Below, one piece after another: positions 1 through 7,472 of a stretch of 14,902 nucleotides of DNA. A program made the position numbers and the translations under genes. The notes under the pieces are model-generated. The model was not told the origin of the DNA and did no database searches. It worked only from the letters and a program-made list of their open reading frames with translations. Positions within the stretch are counted from its first letter, which is position 1, and every line of letters starts with the position of its first letter. The DNA comes from FACHB-1406 sp034189065 (lineage in GTDB: Bacteria; Cyanobacteriota; Cyanobacteriia; Cyanobacteriales; Spirulinaceae), in NCBI GenBank assembly GCA_034189065.1, contig JAXHVQ010000146.1, positions 1 to 14,902 of the forward strand, written 5' to 3'.

Positions 1-182
1 ACTTCAACCAATCGATTCTCGATTCTCAAGGACGAGTGGTGAATACCTGGGCTGATGTGCTCAACAGAGCCAACTTGGGATTTGAAGTCATGCACGAACG
101 CAATGCTCACAACTTCCCGTTGGATTTGGCAAGTGGCGATATTGCTCCTGTAGCTTTAACTGCTCCTTCCATCAATGGATAA
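1..182 (+). CDS. psbA: Photosystem II D1 protein, 3' end (partial)
   Basis: The reading frame enters at base 3 and gives the last 59 residues of D1, the photosystem II core subunit that carries the Mn4CaO5 cluster and P680 ligands in the thylakoid membrane. The segment VMHERNAHNFPLDLA is diagnostic. Aligning its first His with His332 puts the stop after residue 360, the usual D1 length, so Mn ligands His332, Glu333, His337, Asp342 and Ala344 are all present. The 16 residues after Ala344 (starting SGDIAP) are the extension that CtpA removes on maturation. The 5' part lies outside the window, so which D1 isoform this is cannot be said. A strong terminator follows about 30 bases after the stop. 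Confidence 0.98.
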   Translation, partial: FNQSILDSQGRVVNTWADVLNRANLGFEVMHERNAHNFPLDLASGDIAPVALTAPSING

Positions 183-489
183 GCTGAGACAAACTTAACA
201 TAGTCTTTTCTTGAAAAAGACCCCTCAAATACCGAGGGGTCTTTTTTTTGTCATACTAAATTTGCTTCACCTTGCGACAAACCTTTCAGTTTCCTCAGTA
301 TCGCTCTCTGGTAGTAGCCTTTCAAAGAAAACCGCATCAAATGTCACATTCTTTGAAATGAAGTATTATTGTAATATCCGATCAATTCAGATTGAGTGGT
401 ATCCCGATTCTCAAAGGTCAAAACTTAGTTCCAAAGCGGATTTAGCGGATGCTGAAAAGGAAGCCTCATAAACCAGAGTTGATATAATC
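183..489. other. psbA to HNH-like gene intergenic region
   Basis: Apart from the psbA terminator I see no convincing gene. An open frame from a TTG at 211 to 471 starts inside the terminator hairpin, and its 37-codon ATG version (358-471) has no clear ribosome binding site. A perfect -10 hexamer TATAAT sits at 483-488, directly against the ATG at 490, with no good -35 at the right distance. If that hexamer is used, the transcript would be leaderless or the next gene would start further in. Confidence 0.5.
214..249 (+). terminator. Intrinsic terminator of psbA
   Basis: GACCCCTC (219-226) pairs perfectly with GAGGGGTC (234-241) around a 7-base loop. The stem is extended by five A-T pairs and runs into eight T residues (242-249). 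Its position 31 bases after the psbA stop makes it the psbA terminator. Confidence 0.95.
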
Positions 490-1419
490 ATGTCCGTGCA
501 GCCCTCAACGACTACCTCTAATTTTCCTGTTTCCTTCACAAGGATTGACTTGCCTGCGGGAGGGAGTCAATCGGGCAACATAGCAGATTCTTTCAGCCAA
601 ACAATCTACAATAAAGAGTTGTGGGACGCTCGAGTCGAGTCTTTGAAATCAAAGCTCGAGCAAGAGTTTGGATTTCCTTACTGCCTTGTTTCGCGGAAAA
701 CACTTAAAACAGAAGAAAGTAAAAGTGAAGAACACATTATTCTTCAGGGTTTGGGGACAAAATGGATTAAGCTACCACCTGGTTTTGTCGCAGATACAAT
801 CAATAATGGAATGTCTAAATCTGAAGGAGATTTCTTGAATAATGGATTGATTGGTAATTTTAGACCCTTGTATTTGACCAAGCGAAAAAGTAAGTTACTT
901 AAAGGGGAAGATGGGGGAGAAATTGAATTAAAAAATGAACCTGAAACTGGAACTATTATGGAAATAAAGGGCATTGAGATTCCGGAGCTTTACAAAGTTG
1001 TAAGTCAAAAACAGCAAGGTCCCGGCGAGTTTACGTTACCTATTCGGTATAAAGTAGCTCAACGACTCAATGTTTCTCGGTATCTGCACAAGATGGCGTA
1101 CTTAACCCTTGCCGTACATCGGTCAGATTTATTTTTTGAATTGCCCCTCACCAGCGTTCAGGAACTAATCGAGCAAGGTACTCCAGAAACTTGTCGCCCG
1201 TACAGCGAGGAATTTATACCAGGCGCTGCTCCAGGATTTCAATTAGATTTTTTGATGAGAAAGCAGAATTTAACTGAAAAAGTATGGATTACAAACTTGT
1301 TTGTACGGCTAAAAATACATCATGTACAGTATCAATTTAATCTTATTGGGTCTCAAAATTATTTTTTAGAAGAATACGGTAATTTGCAATACTACCCCGA
1401 AACAATATCAGAAACTTAA
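490..1419 (+). CDS. HNH-endonuclease-like protein with degenerate zinc site
   Basis: This is a 309-residue protein of unproven function. Residues 61-117 follow the layout of HNH nucleases of the type 'C-x2-C ... EHI(I)P..LGG ... LP.GFVC..CNN..SK.EGEFLN'. Here the matching pieces are FPYCLVSRK (62-70), EEHIILQGLG (80-89), KLPPGFVADTINN (94-106) and SKSEGDFLN (109-117). The catalytic-type His82 and the Asn pair 105-106 remain. Only Cys65 of the four expected zinc cysteines is kept; the others are Ser68, Ala101 and Ile104. The rest (120-309) has no motif I recognise and no membrane segment. The gene is A+T-rich and lacks HIP1 octamers, unlike moaA next door, which suggests recent acquisition. 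The start at 490 is uncertain because a TATAAT box abuts the ATG. The HNH call is from pattern memory, not a search. Confidence 0.5.
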   Translation: MSVQPSTTTSNFPVSFTRIDLPAGGSQSGNIADSFSQTIYNKELWDARVESLKSKLEQEFGFPYCLVSRKTLKTEESKSEEHIILQGLGTKWIKLPPGFVADTINNGMSKSEGDFLNNGLIGNFRPLYLTKRKSKLLKGEDGGEIELKNEPETGTIMEIKGIEIPELYKVVSQKQQGPGEFTLPIRYKVAQRLNVSRYLHKMAYLTLAVHRSDLFFELPLTSVQELIEQGTPETCRPYSEEFIPGAAPGFQLDFLMRKQNLTEKVWITNLFVRLKIHHVQYQFNLIGSQNYFLEEYGNLQYYPETISET

Positions 1420-1523
1420 AGGCGCTCTTGTAGCTTAACCTTTAAAATTGAAGGCTGTCAATACAATGGATGAGCCGATCGCTAATTTAATTCCGAATTC
1501 TGTATACTCATATTCTACTATTT

Positions 1524-2513
1524 ATGAACAAAGTCGATTATTTACGCATCAGTTTGCTCGATCGCTGCAATTTTCGCTGCCACTATTGTATGCCCCAAGG
1601 CACGGAAATGGAGTTTCTGTCGCGCCAAGAATGGCTAACGCACGACGAAATTCTGACGTTGCTCGAACGAGTTTTTATTCCCCTGGGATTTAAAAAGTTT
1701 CGACTGACGGGAGGAGAACCGTTGCTGCGTCCGGGTGTCGTCGAATTAGTTCGCGATATTGCAGCGCTACCGGGAACGCAAGATTTAGCGATGACGACCA
1801 ATGGTTTTTTGTTGGCTAAGTTAGCCCAACCCCTCTACGATGCGGGCCTGCGGCGCATTAATATTAGCCTGGATTCCCTCGAACCCGAAACGTTTGACAA
1901 AATTATCGGAAATGGGGGGAAAAGCCGCTGGAAGCAGACGTGGGAGGGGATTCAAGTGGCTTATCGGGTCGGGTTTGACCCCCTGAAGTTGAACGTCGTC
2001 GTAATTCCAGGAGTTAACGATCGCGAGATTTTAGATTTGGCGGCATTAACGCGCGATCGCGCTTGGCACGTCCGTTTTATCGAGTTTATGCCCATTGGGA
2101 ACGAAGCGCTTTTCAACGATCGCGCTTGGATTCCCTCGGCGGAGTTGCGCGATCGCATTGCGGCGAAGTGGGGTTTAGTGGAGTCGGCGGTTCGGGGAAA
2201 TGGACCGGCGGATGTCTTTCAAATTCCCGGTGCCAAAGGAACGTTGGGGTTCATCAGTCAAATGTCCGAGTGTTTTTGCGATCGCTGCAACCGAATGCGC
2301 CTTTCCGCCGATGGGTGGTTGCGTCCCTGTTTGTTGAACGAAACAGGACAAATTAATTTGAAAACGGCGTTGCGAGAGTGGGTATCGCCGGAAGAATTGC
2401 GCGATCGCGTCGGCGAACTTCTCACCCTCAAACCCGATATTAATTTTAAGGAGCGCGACTCGGGAACGGGGACGGGAGAGTACAGTCGCACCATGTCTCA
2501 GATCGGCGGATAA
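1524..2513 (+). CDS. moaA: GTP 3',8-cyclase MoaA
   Basis: A radical-SAM enzyme that, with MoaC, turns GTP into cyclic pyranopterin monophosphate, the first stage of molybdenum cofactor synthesis in the cytoplasm. Residues Cys15, Cys19 and Cys22 (CNFRCHYC) bind the SAM-cleaving 4Fe-4S cluster; GGEP (63-66) is the SAM-contact motif. Cys252, Cys255 and Cys269, in the C-x2-C-x13-C arrangement, bind the second cluster that holds GTP. The protein ends in the conserved Gly-Gly tail (328-329) that reaches into the active site. It is 329 residues, the normal length. ATG 1524 is the first start after an in-frame stop at 1488 and gives the typical short cyanobacterial N-terminus MNKVDYLRIS. No strong Shine-Dalgarno is visible. 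The gene holds several HIP1 sites and converges with corA 64 bases away. No other mo-cofactor gene is in the window. Confidence 0.97.
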   Translation: MNKVDYLRISLLDRCNFRCHYCMPQGTEMEFLSRQEWLTHDEILTLLERVFIPLGFKKFRLTGGEPLLRPGVVELVRDIAALPGTQDLAMTTNGFLLAKLAQPLYDAGLRRINISLDSLEPETFDKIIGNGGKSRWKQTWEGIQVAYRVGFDPLKLNVVVIPGVNDREILDLAALTRDRAWHVRFIEFMPIGNEALFNDRAWIPSAELRDRIAAKWGLVESAVRGNGPADVFQIPGAKGTLGFISQMSECFCDRCNRMRLSADGWLRPCLLNETGQINLKTALREWVSPEELRDRVGELLTLKPDINFKERDSGTGTGEYSRTMSQIGG

Positions 2514-2577
2514 GTTTGGCTCTACAAGACTAACGATGCAACTAAAGTCATCAACAAGTGTGGGCACTGATTACTCT

Positions 2578-3717
2578 TCATTGAAACCAGCCTCGTTGCC
2601 TAAAAAAGTAGATTAACGAGAATGCGATCGCGAGCATAATTCCCCAGCAAACTGGATATCCCCAATACCAATTTAACTCTGGCATATTCAACGGCGATGC
2701 TTCAGGATTAAAATTCATGCCGTAAATCCCGGCGATAAAGGTTAGAGGAATAAAAATCGTCGAAATGACCGTTAATGTTTTCATCACTTCGTTCATTTTA
2801 TTTCCCACCGCCGACAGATAAACATCCATCAAACCCGAAGCTAATTCGCGATAGATTTCAAGCATATCGATAATATGAATCGCGTGGTCATAGCAATCTC
2901 TCAAATATACCCGAACCTCTGCACTCACGAGGGGGTTTTCGTCGCGCAGCAAACTATTAATTGCATCTCGTTGCGGCCAAATCGCGCGACGCAAAGCGAG
3001 CAATTCTCGCTTGATTTCGTAGATTTTAGCTAAGGTTTGGCGAGTGGGATTGAGAACGACTTCATCTTCTAAAACTTCGATGCGCTCTCCATAGGCTTCT
3101 AAGACAGGAAAGTAACCGTCTATTATAGCATCCCACAGGGCATAGGCCAGATAATCCGAACCGGACGTGCGAATTTTGCCTTTATTGTGACGGATGCGAT
3201 CGCGAACTGGATCGAAGGCATCGCGATCGGGTTCTTCTTGCACGGTTAACAAATAATGCTGTCCTAAGACAAAACTGACTTGTTCTAGCCAAAATCTTTC
3301 GCGATTTTCTTGAAGAATTGCCATCTGGGTAATAATGACCAATCGGTCCCGATACGTTTCAACTTTCGGTCGTTGGGGAACATTAACAATATCTTCAAGG
3401 ACTAGGGGAGGTAAATGAAAAATCTGCCCCAATTTTTGTAGCGTTTCTTCGCTTCCCAATCCAGCCACATCCACCCAGGAGACTGACTCGGTATCGAGAT
3501 AAGCAGTACAATCTTCTGGCGTTAAATTTTTGATTCGTGTCGCTTTATTGGCAGCGTAGTCTATGAGAACAATTGTCGGCGGCTTCGCATTTTCTTCAAT
3601 ACTCAACGTTCCCGGTATGCTACCCGCTTTTTCGGGAAAGTATTCTAATAAATCTTGTTCTATTTCTTCAGCAGACTCAACTGAAGCAGACCAAGCAGAA
3701 TCTCTGTACTGAACCAA
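2578..3717 (-). CDS. corA: CorA-family magnesium/cobalt transporter
   Basis: A 379-residue inner-membrane divalent cation channel of the CorA/MIT family, which works as a pentamer. The long N-terminal part (1-310) is the soluble funnel domain with acidic helices. Two membrane helices follow at about 314-332 and 352-372, joined by the signature YGMNFN (GMN at 333-335) and the periplasmic-loop MPEL (345-348). The short basic tail RQRGWFQ fits a cytoplasmic C-terminus. The start is TTG at 3717: no closer ATG exists, and GGGGAGG sits five bases upstream on the same strand. The gene stands alone, convergent with moaA. Whether Mg2+ or Co2+ is the main substrate cannot be read from sequence. Confidence 0.95.
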   Translation of the reverse strand: MVQYRDSAWSASVESAEEIEQDLLEYFPEKAGSIPGTLSIEENAKPPTIVLIDYAANKATRIKNLTPEDCTAYLDTESVSWVDVAGLGSEETLQKLGQIFHLPPLVLEDIVNVPQRPKVETYRDRLVIITQMAILQENRERFWLEQVSFVLGQHYLLTVQEEPDRDAFDPVRDRIRHNKGKIRTSGSDYLAYALWDAIIDGYFPVLEAYGERIEVLEDEVVLNPTRQTLAKIYEIKRELLALRRAIWPQRDAINSLLRDENPLVSAEVRVYLRDCYDHAIHIIDMLEIYRELASGLMDVYLSAVGNKMNEVMKTLTVISTIFIPLTFIAGIYGMNFNPEASPLNMPELNWYWGYPVCWGIMLAIAFSLIYFFRQRGWFQ

Positions 3718-3722
3718 ATCGA

Positions 3723-3729
3723 CCTCCCC
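3723..3729 (-). promoter_or_regulatory. Strong Shine-Dalgarno fixing a TTG start
   Basis: On the minus strand GGGGAGG ends five bases before TTG 3717-3715. Few genes in this window have so clear a site, and it decides the unusual TTG start of corA. Confidence 0.8.
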
Positions 3730-3831
3730 AAACTATTTGGATGTTTTCCCTCCTAAATTTAACCCAAGGGGTTCTAGGCAGGCTAAGTTTTGGTTCCCTC
3801 TCCCTGTAGATGAATTTCGCTCTGTAAAACG

Positions 3832-3856
3832 AGGAGCATTGCTCGGCAATGCCCCT
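3832..3856. repeat. Small hairpin repeat, GCATTGC stem, ends AGG/CCT
   Basis: AGGAGCATTGC (3832-3842) pairs with GCAATGCCCCT (3846-3856) around loop TCG, with one mismatch (3835 against 3853). It is followed by ACTATA, as is the hairpin at 3984-4014. It belongs to a set of four small hairpins here with constant outer ends and varying stems. Confidence 0.75.
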
Positions 3857-3889
3857 ACTATAGGGATTGCTGAATGTAGTGTTGTGATG

Positions 3890-3924
3890 AGCAGGGGAGC
3901 AGGGGAGCAGAGGGAGCAGGGGGG
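3890..3924. repeat. G-rich AGCAGGGG tandem array
   Basis: Four head-to-tail units: AGCAGGGG, AGCAGGGG, AGCAGAGGG and AGCAGGGGGG. The same unit forms a longer array at 11128-11210. Confidence 0.9.
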
Positions 3925-3931
3925 AATTGTA

Positions 3932-3950
3932 TTTAATTTTTAATTTTTAA
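3932..3950. repeat. TTTTTAA heptamer array
   Basis: A partial unit TTTAA followed by two exact TTTTTAA units. The same heptamer, in the other orientation, occurs four times next to the accA start (7299-7326). Confidence 0.8.
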
Positions 3951-3983
3951 GCAACCCTAATACACCGCGATCGCATTGATTAA

Positions 3984-4014
3984 TAGGGTTTGCTGCTTTG
4001 TGCAGCAAGCCCTA
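3984..4014. repeat. Small hairpin repeat, GCTGC stem, ends TAGGG/CCCTA
   Basis: A 13-pair stem: TAGGGTTTGCTGC (3984-3996) with GCAGCAAGCCCTA (4002-4014), one G-T pair, loop of five. It ends with CCCTACTATA, shared with the hairpin at 3832. It lies 20 bases past the folE stop. Confidence 0.8.
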
Positions 4015-4034
4015 CTATAACGACTTATTCCGCC

Positions 4035-4766
4035 CTACATAAACCTGGGCTGATGGCGTATTAAACTCAAATATTCTTCGCGAGTTTTTTGGTCTTCCTC
4101 GAATACGCCCAACATTGCACTTGTCACTGTCCAAGAACCCGGCTTTTGTACGCCGCGCATCACCATACACATATGGCTGGCTTCCATCACCACCGCCACG
4201 CCTTGGGGTTCGAGGACGGTTTGAATCGCCTCCGCAATTTGACGGGTGAGGCGTTCTTGAACTTGCAGGCGACGGGCGTACATTTCAACGATACGAGCAA
4301 GTTTACTTAAACCGACGACTTTTTCATTGGGAATATAAGCAACGTGCGTTCTTCCCATAAAAGGCAACATATGATGTTCGCACAGGCTAAAAAAGTTGAT
4401 ATCGCGCACGAGAACCATTTCGTTGTGTCCTTCGTCGAAAATGGCTCCGTTGACAAGGGTTTCTAAAGATTGATTGTAACCTTGGGTGAGGAATTGCATC
4501 GCTTCGGCGACGCGCTTGGGCGTTTTGAGCAGTCCTTCGCGTTGGGGATCTTCGCCCACCCCTTCAATCATTTTGCGAACGGCCTCCATCATTTCTTCCT
4601 TCGCTTGTTCTGAGGTGACTTGCAGTTGAGGTTTTTGACCGTTGTGGGTGTTGCGATCGGGCAAACTTGAGACGCTGGGGGCTATTGTATCGCTGGCGAG
4701 ATCTTTGGCATTGTTTGCTGAAGCTGAGTTGGAGAGATTTAAACCGTTAGAAGATGCTCGGGTCAT
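4035..4766 (-). CDS. folE: GTP cyclohydrolase I (FolE)
   Basis: A 243-residue zinc enzyme that converts GTP to 7,8-dihydroneopterin triphosphate, the entry to folate and other pterins. The catalytic domain spans about 57-243. Zinc ligands Cys129 and His132 (SLCEHHMLPF) and Cys200 (HMCMVMRG), with catalytic-type His131 and His198, match the E. coli residues Cys110, His113, Cys181, His112 and His179. Residues 1-55 are a Ser/Asn-rich, probably disordered leader that the catalytic core does not need. ATG 4766 is the longest start; no Shine-Dalgarno is seen. It lies 58 bases downstream of an SDR gene on the same strand, probably one transcript. From memory, this SDR-folE pair is kept downstream of accA in many cyanobacteria. 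Confidence 0.97.
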   Translation of the reverse strand: MTRASSNGLNLSNSASANNAKDLASDTIAPSVSSLPDRNTHNGQKPQLQVTSEQAKEEMMEAVRKMIEGVGEDPQREGLLKTPKRVAEAMQFLTQGYNQSLETLVNGAIFDEGHNEMVLVRDINFFSLCEHHMLPFMGRTHVAYIPNEKVVGLSKLARIVEMYARRLQVQERLTRQIAEAIQTVLEPQGVAVVMEASHMCMVMRGVQKPGSWTVTSAMLGVFEEDQKTREEYLSLIRHQPRFM

Positions 4767-4824
4767 GATGGTTGAGGTATTTTTTGATGTTAGAAAATTG
4801 GCGTTGAAGTCGAGGGAATCGCAG

Positions 4825-5550
4825 TTAAAGAGCGCCGCCTCCTGGCATCAAGGTCAGTTCTTCGATGATGGCCCCTTCGGGCAGGAGAGCGGCGTGAACA
4901 ATAGACTGGGCGACAATTTCGGGGGTTAGCATGGCGGAACGGTCGAAGTCCGCGTCTACGGTGTCGGTATCCCAAATCGGCGTGTTGACTGCCCCGGGCG
5001 AAATGACGATCGCGCGAATTCCGTTCTGTTGTTCTTCGGCTGCTAGGGCGCGCGTCAACGCTACTAAACCGGCTTTACTGACGCTGTAGGCCCCCCAGCC
5101 CGGAAACGCGGTACGGGCGGCGATGGAGGCAATGTTAACGATGGTTCCGCATCCGCGATCGCGCATGGCCGGCACGATGGCTTGGATGCACGCGAAGACG
5201 CTGGTCAGGTTGAGGTTGAGAACCTGCTGCCAGTCTTTTAGGGATGTTTCTAGGAGGGTGCCGGTGTAACCCATGCCGGCGTTGTTGACTAAAATGTCGA
5301 TCGCGCCGAAGTCGGCTGCAATTGCTTCCATTTCTGCTTGCACGCCTTCGAGATGGGCTAAGTCTAAGCAGTAGGCGCGGGCTTCTACTTTGGCGGTTTG
5401 GGCTTCTCGCGCTACGGCTTCTAGGCGCGCGCGATCGCGCCCTACCAGCGCGACACTAGCCCCCGCACGGGCAAATGCGAGGGCGGTTGCCCGTCCGATG
5501 CCGCTGCTGGCTCCTGTAATAATGACTCGTTTGGGTTGGGAAAAGGTCAT
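4825..5550 (-). CDS. Short-chain dehydrogenase/reductase (SDR)
   Basis: A 241-residue classical SDR oxidoreductase. TGASSGIG (12-19) is the dinucleotide loop, NNAG (89-92) the structural motif, and Asn114, Ser142, Tyr155 and Lys159 (YSVSK) form the catalytic tetrad. Arg38 and Arg40 after the second strand (GRDRAR) favour NADPH. Its substrate is unknown. It sits directly upstream of folE and downstream of accA. Two roles are therefore open: reduction of a pterin, as in sepiapterin- or pteridine-reductase-type SDRs, or a ketoacyl or aldehyde substrate linked to fatty-acid genes. The context with folE is closer, with only 58 bases between. Length and motifs are intact. ATG 5550 is taken as the start; it has no clear ribosome site. 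Confidence 0.9.
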   Translation of the reverse strand: MTFSQPKRVIITGASSGIGRATALAFARAGASVALVGRDRARLEAVAREAQTAKVEARAYCLDLAHLEGVQAEMEAIAADFGAIDILVNNAGMGYTGTLLETSLKDWQQVLNLNLTSVFACIQAIVPAMRDRGCGTIVNIASIAARTAFPGWGAYSVSKAGLVALTRALAAEEQQNGIRAIVISPGAVNTPIWDTDTVDADFDRSAMLTPEIVAQSIVHAALLPEGAIIEELTLMPGGGAL

Positions 5551-6318
5551 GAAAAACCGGTCTTTTATCTTTGGTGTCGGTCAAGCATTCGCGCTCTGAT
5601 CTTCCGGCAAAATTGCCTTTCTTTCGGTGTTACAATTCACCTTTAACTCGCGACAAAACTGGCAGTGAAGGACGCACTGGGTTGCACTCGTCGGGTTGCC
5701 GAGCGATGATGGAGGTATGCCGTTGGGGTTGGCGCGATCGCAGTATCGCTCTATCGAACCCGATAGATTTCTGGTTCGACGATCGAGGTTGAATATTATC
5801 CCATCTTCTGACTTAGGGCTTTGCTGGAGTTGAGAGGCATTACGGGAATAAGCAATCATTCCCTCAATTGCTGAATGTAAACAAATGTGACTTTACTACT
5901 ATACCACTCTCAGAATTTTATCAGCTAACCGAAATCTTCGTCCTTTGTCGTTCGTCCTTCGTTATTAAGTCGGTGGGCATAAATAAATGCTAAAACTCAG
6001 ACTCCGAAAATGAAGCAGCACGCGCCAGCTCTAAAGAGGGTTTCGCTACGGAGTGAATCTCAATCGCTATTTTACGAATAATGACGATCGCCTACTTACT
6101 CTTCGGGGGTTTGCTTTTCATTCTCGATTATCATTTTTTAGTTGTTTTTCACGGTTTAATCCCCTTTCTTGTTTTTTTTCTTTCTTTTGGTTTTAACACT
6201 AAGTATAAACAACTAACAATCGCTAGATATGGCATTTTCCAAGGAGATGGGGTTCGCTTTCTGATGTCAAGCCCTCCTGTCATAACGGATGTTCAAACTG
6301 ATAACGGGTTACTGATTT
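5551..6318. other. SDR-accA intergenic region, 768 bases
   Basis: Long for this genome and without a gene I can support. It should hold the promoter of the SDR-folE pair (right of 5550, minus strand) and the 3' end of the accA transcript, though no strong terminator is seen. A heptamer array lies at 5937-5964. A plus-strand frame at 6081-6431 codes for a hydrophobic start but overlaps the end of accA by over 100 bases, and its second half is the shadow of accA. Confidence 0.6.
5937..5964. repeat. TTCGTCC heptamer array (STRR type)
   Basis: Four heptamers in exact register: TTCGTCC, TTTGTCG, TTCGTCC, TTCGTTA. A second array of the same heptamer lies at 13377-13404 before purH. This is the style of short tandemly repeated repetitive sequence known from cyanobacteria. 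Confidence 0.9.
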
Positions 6319-7293
6319 TCAACTCATCTGAAATTTGCCAATATTGCGAAACTTTTGATAGCGCAATTCTCGACGAGAGTCGGGAGTCATTTTCAACAAC
6401 TGTTCCAAATTTTCAATCAGCGCCTCTTTGAGGGTTGCTGCCGCCTTCAAGGGGTCGGCGTGGGCTCCGCTGGAGGGTTCGGGTAAAATTTGGTCGAGAA
6501 TGCCCAAATCTTTCAAATCCCCAGCCGTAATTTTCAGGGCAGAAGCGGCTTGGGGGGCTTTGGCTGCATCCCGCCACAAAATTGCCGCACACGCTTCGGG
6601 CGGCGCAACGCTGTAAACCGAGTGTTCAAACATCAGCAACCGTTCGCTTACGCCAATGCCCAACGCGCCTCCCGACCCCCCTTCCCCAATCACCGTACAC
6701 AGAATCGGCACGTCAAAGCTAAACATTTGTCGTAAATTGTAGGCGATCGCTTCCCCTTGACCAAATCGTTCGGCTTCGACTCCAGCCCAGGCTGCGGGCG
6801 TATCGACGAGGGCAAGAATAGGCAAACCGAACTTATTGGCGTGTTCCATCAGACGAATGGCTTTGCGATAGCCGCCGGGGGAAGCCATGCCGAAGTTGCG
6901 CGCGACGTTATCTTTCGTGTCTCGTCCTTTTTGGTGGCCCACCATCACCACGGGAATGCCGTTGAGACGGGCGATACCGCCGACAATGGCAGGATCGTCC
7001 CACCCCACGCGATCGCCGTGCAACTCAAACCACTCGTCGCCAATGGCCTGGATATAATCGAGGGTGGACGGACGGCGGGGATGGCGCGCCAGTTGGAGGC
7101 GCTGGGAAGGGGTTAAACTGTTAAAAATTTCGCCTCGAAGTTGGTCGGCTTTGGCTTCTAACTCGCGAATTTGTGCCGAAACGTCAACGTCATTTTCCAC
7201 TGCCAGTTCGCGAATTTGCTGGATGCGCGCTTCGAGTTCGCACAAGGGTTTTTCAAAATCCAGCAAGAAGGGTTTGCGCTCGGGGGTTGCCAT
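6319..7293 (-). CDS. accA: Acetyl-CoA carboxylase carboxyltransferase subunit alpha
   Basis: A 324-residue subunit that, with AccD, transfers the carboxyl group from biotin-BCCP to acetyl-CoA to make malonyl-CoA, the committed step of fatty-acid synthesis. An N-terminal coiled region (about 13-55) precedes the crotonase-fold core. GHQKGRDTKDNVARNFGM (119-136), SPGGYRKAIRLM (138-149) and GEGGSGGALGIGV (203-215) are typical; the last forms the oxyanion region. At 165-169 the protein reads DTPAAW where I expect DTPGAW, so Gly167 is replaced by Ala. ATG 7293 gives the usual start MATPERKPFLLDF. There is no Shine-Dalgarno: a TTTTTAA array begins six bases upstream. It lies 179 bases downstream of aar on the same strand, a conserved cyanobacterial order. 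Confidence 0.97.
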   Translation of the reverse strand: MATPERKPFLLDFEKPLCELEARIQQIRELAVENDVDVSAQIRELEAKADQLRGEIFNSLTPSQRLQLARHPRRPSTLDYIQAIGDEWFELHGDRVGWDDPAIVGGIARLNGIPVVMVGHQKGRDTKDNVARNFGMASPGGYRKAIRLMEHANKFGLPILALVDTPAAWAGVEAERFGQGEAIAYNLRQMFSFDVPILCTVIGEGGSGGALGIGVSERLLMFEHSVYSVAPPEACAAILWRDAAKAPQAASALKITAGDLKDLGILDQILPEPSSGAHADPLKAAATLKEALIENLEQLLKMTPDSRRELRYQKFRNIGKFQMS

Positions 7294-7298
7294 TTCAA

Positions 7299-7326
7299 TT
7301 AAAAATTAAAAATTAAAAATTAAAAA
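7299..7326. repeat. TTTTTAA heptamer array at the accA start
   Basis: Four exact units (TTAAAAA on the plus strand) at 7299-7305, 7306-7312, 7313-7319 and 7320-7326. On the minus strand they occupy the accA leader from six bases before the ATG, exactly where a ribosome site would be, leaving a pure A/U leader. Confidence 0.95.
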
Positions 7327-7472
7327 TTTAACGGGTTGATTGGATAAGGCGAGTTCCCTCATCATCCCAAGGGCCTCACGTATTCACAATTGAACGAGTC
7401 CGTTGGAGGTGGGGCGACCGAAACTTTGCCGTCGCGATCGCCTCTCGCCCGTTCAACATTACAGACAATCGG

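Larger units (their letters stand above)
3718..4034. other. corA-folE intergenic region packed with small repeats
   Basis: No gene is seen on either strand. The region holds the corA ribosome site, two small hairpins (3832-3856 and 3984-4014), a G-rich octamer array (3890-3924) and two and a half copies of heptamer TTTTTAA (3932-3950), plus one HIP1 site near 3967. The second hairpin lies just past the folE stop but has no T tract, so a terminator role is unproven. Confidence 0.7.

Noticed and set aside
211..471. 86-codon plus-strand frame after psbA
   Set aside because: It begins at a TTG inside the psbA terminator hairpin, has no ribosome site and resembles no family; the 37-codon ATG version is equally unsupported.
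5581..5859. 92-codon minus-strand frame upstream of the SDR
   Set aside because: No recognisable motif, no ribosome site, composition like non-coding DNA.
6081..6431. 116-codon plus-strand frame with hydrophobic start
   Set aside because: Its second half is antisense to the 3' end of accA and it has no ribosome site; the hydrophobic part comes from T-rich intergenic DNA.
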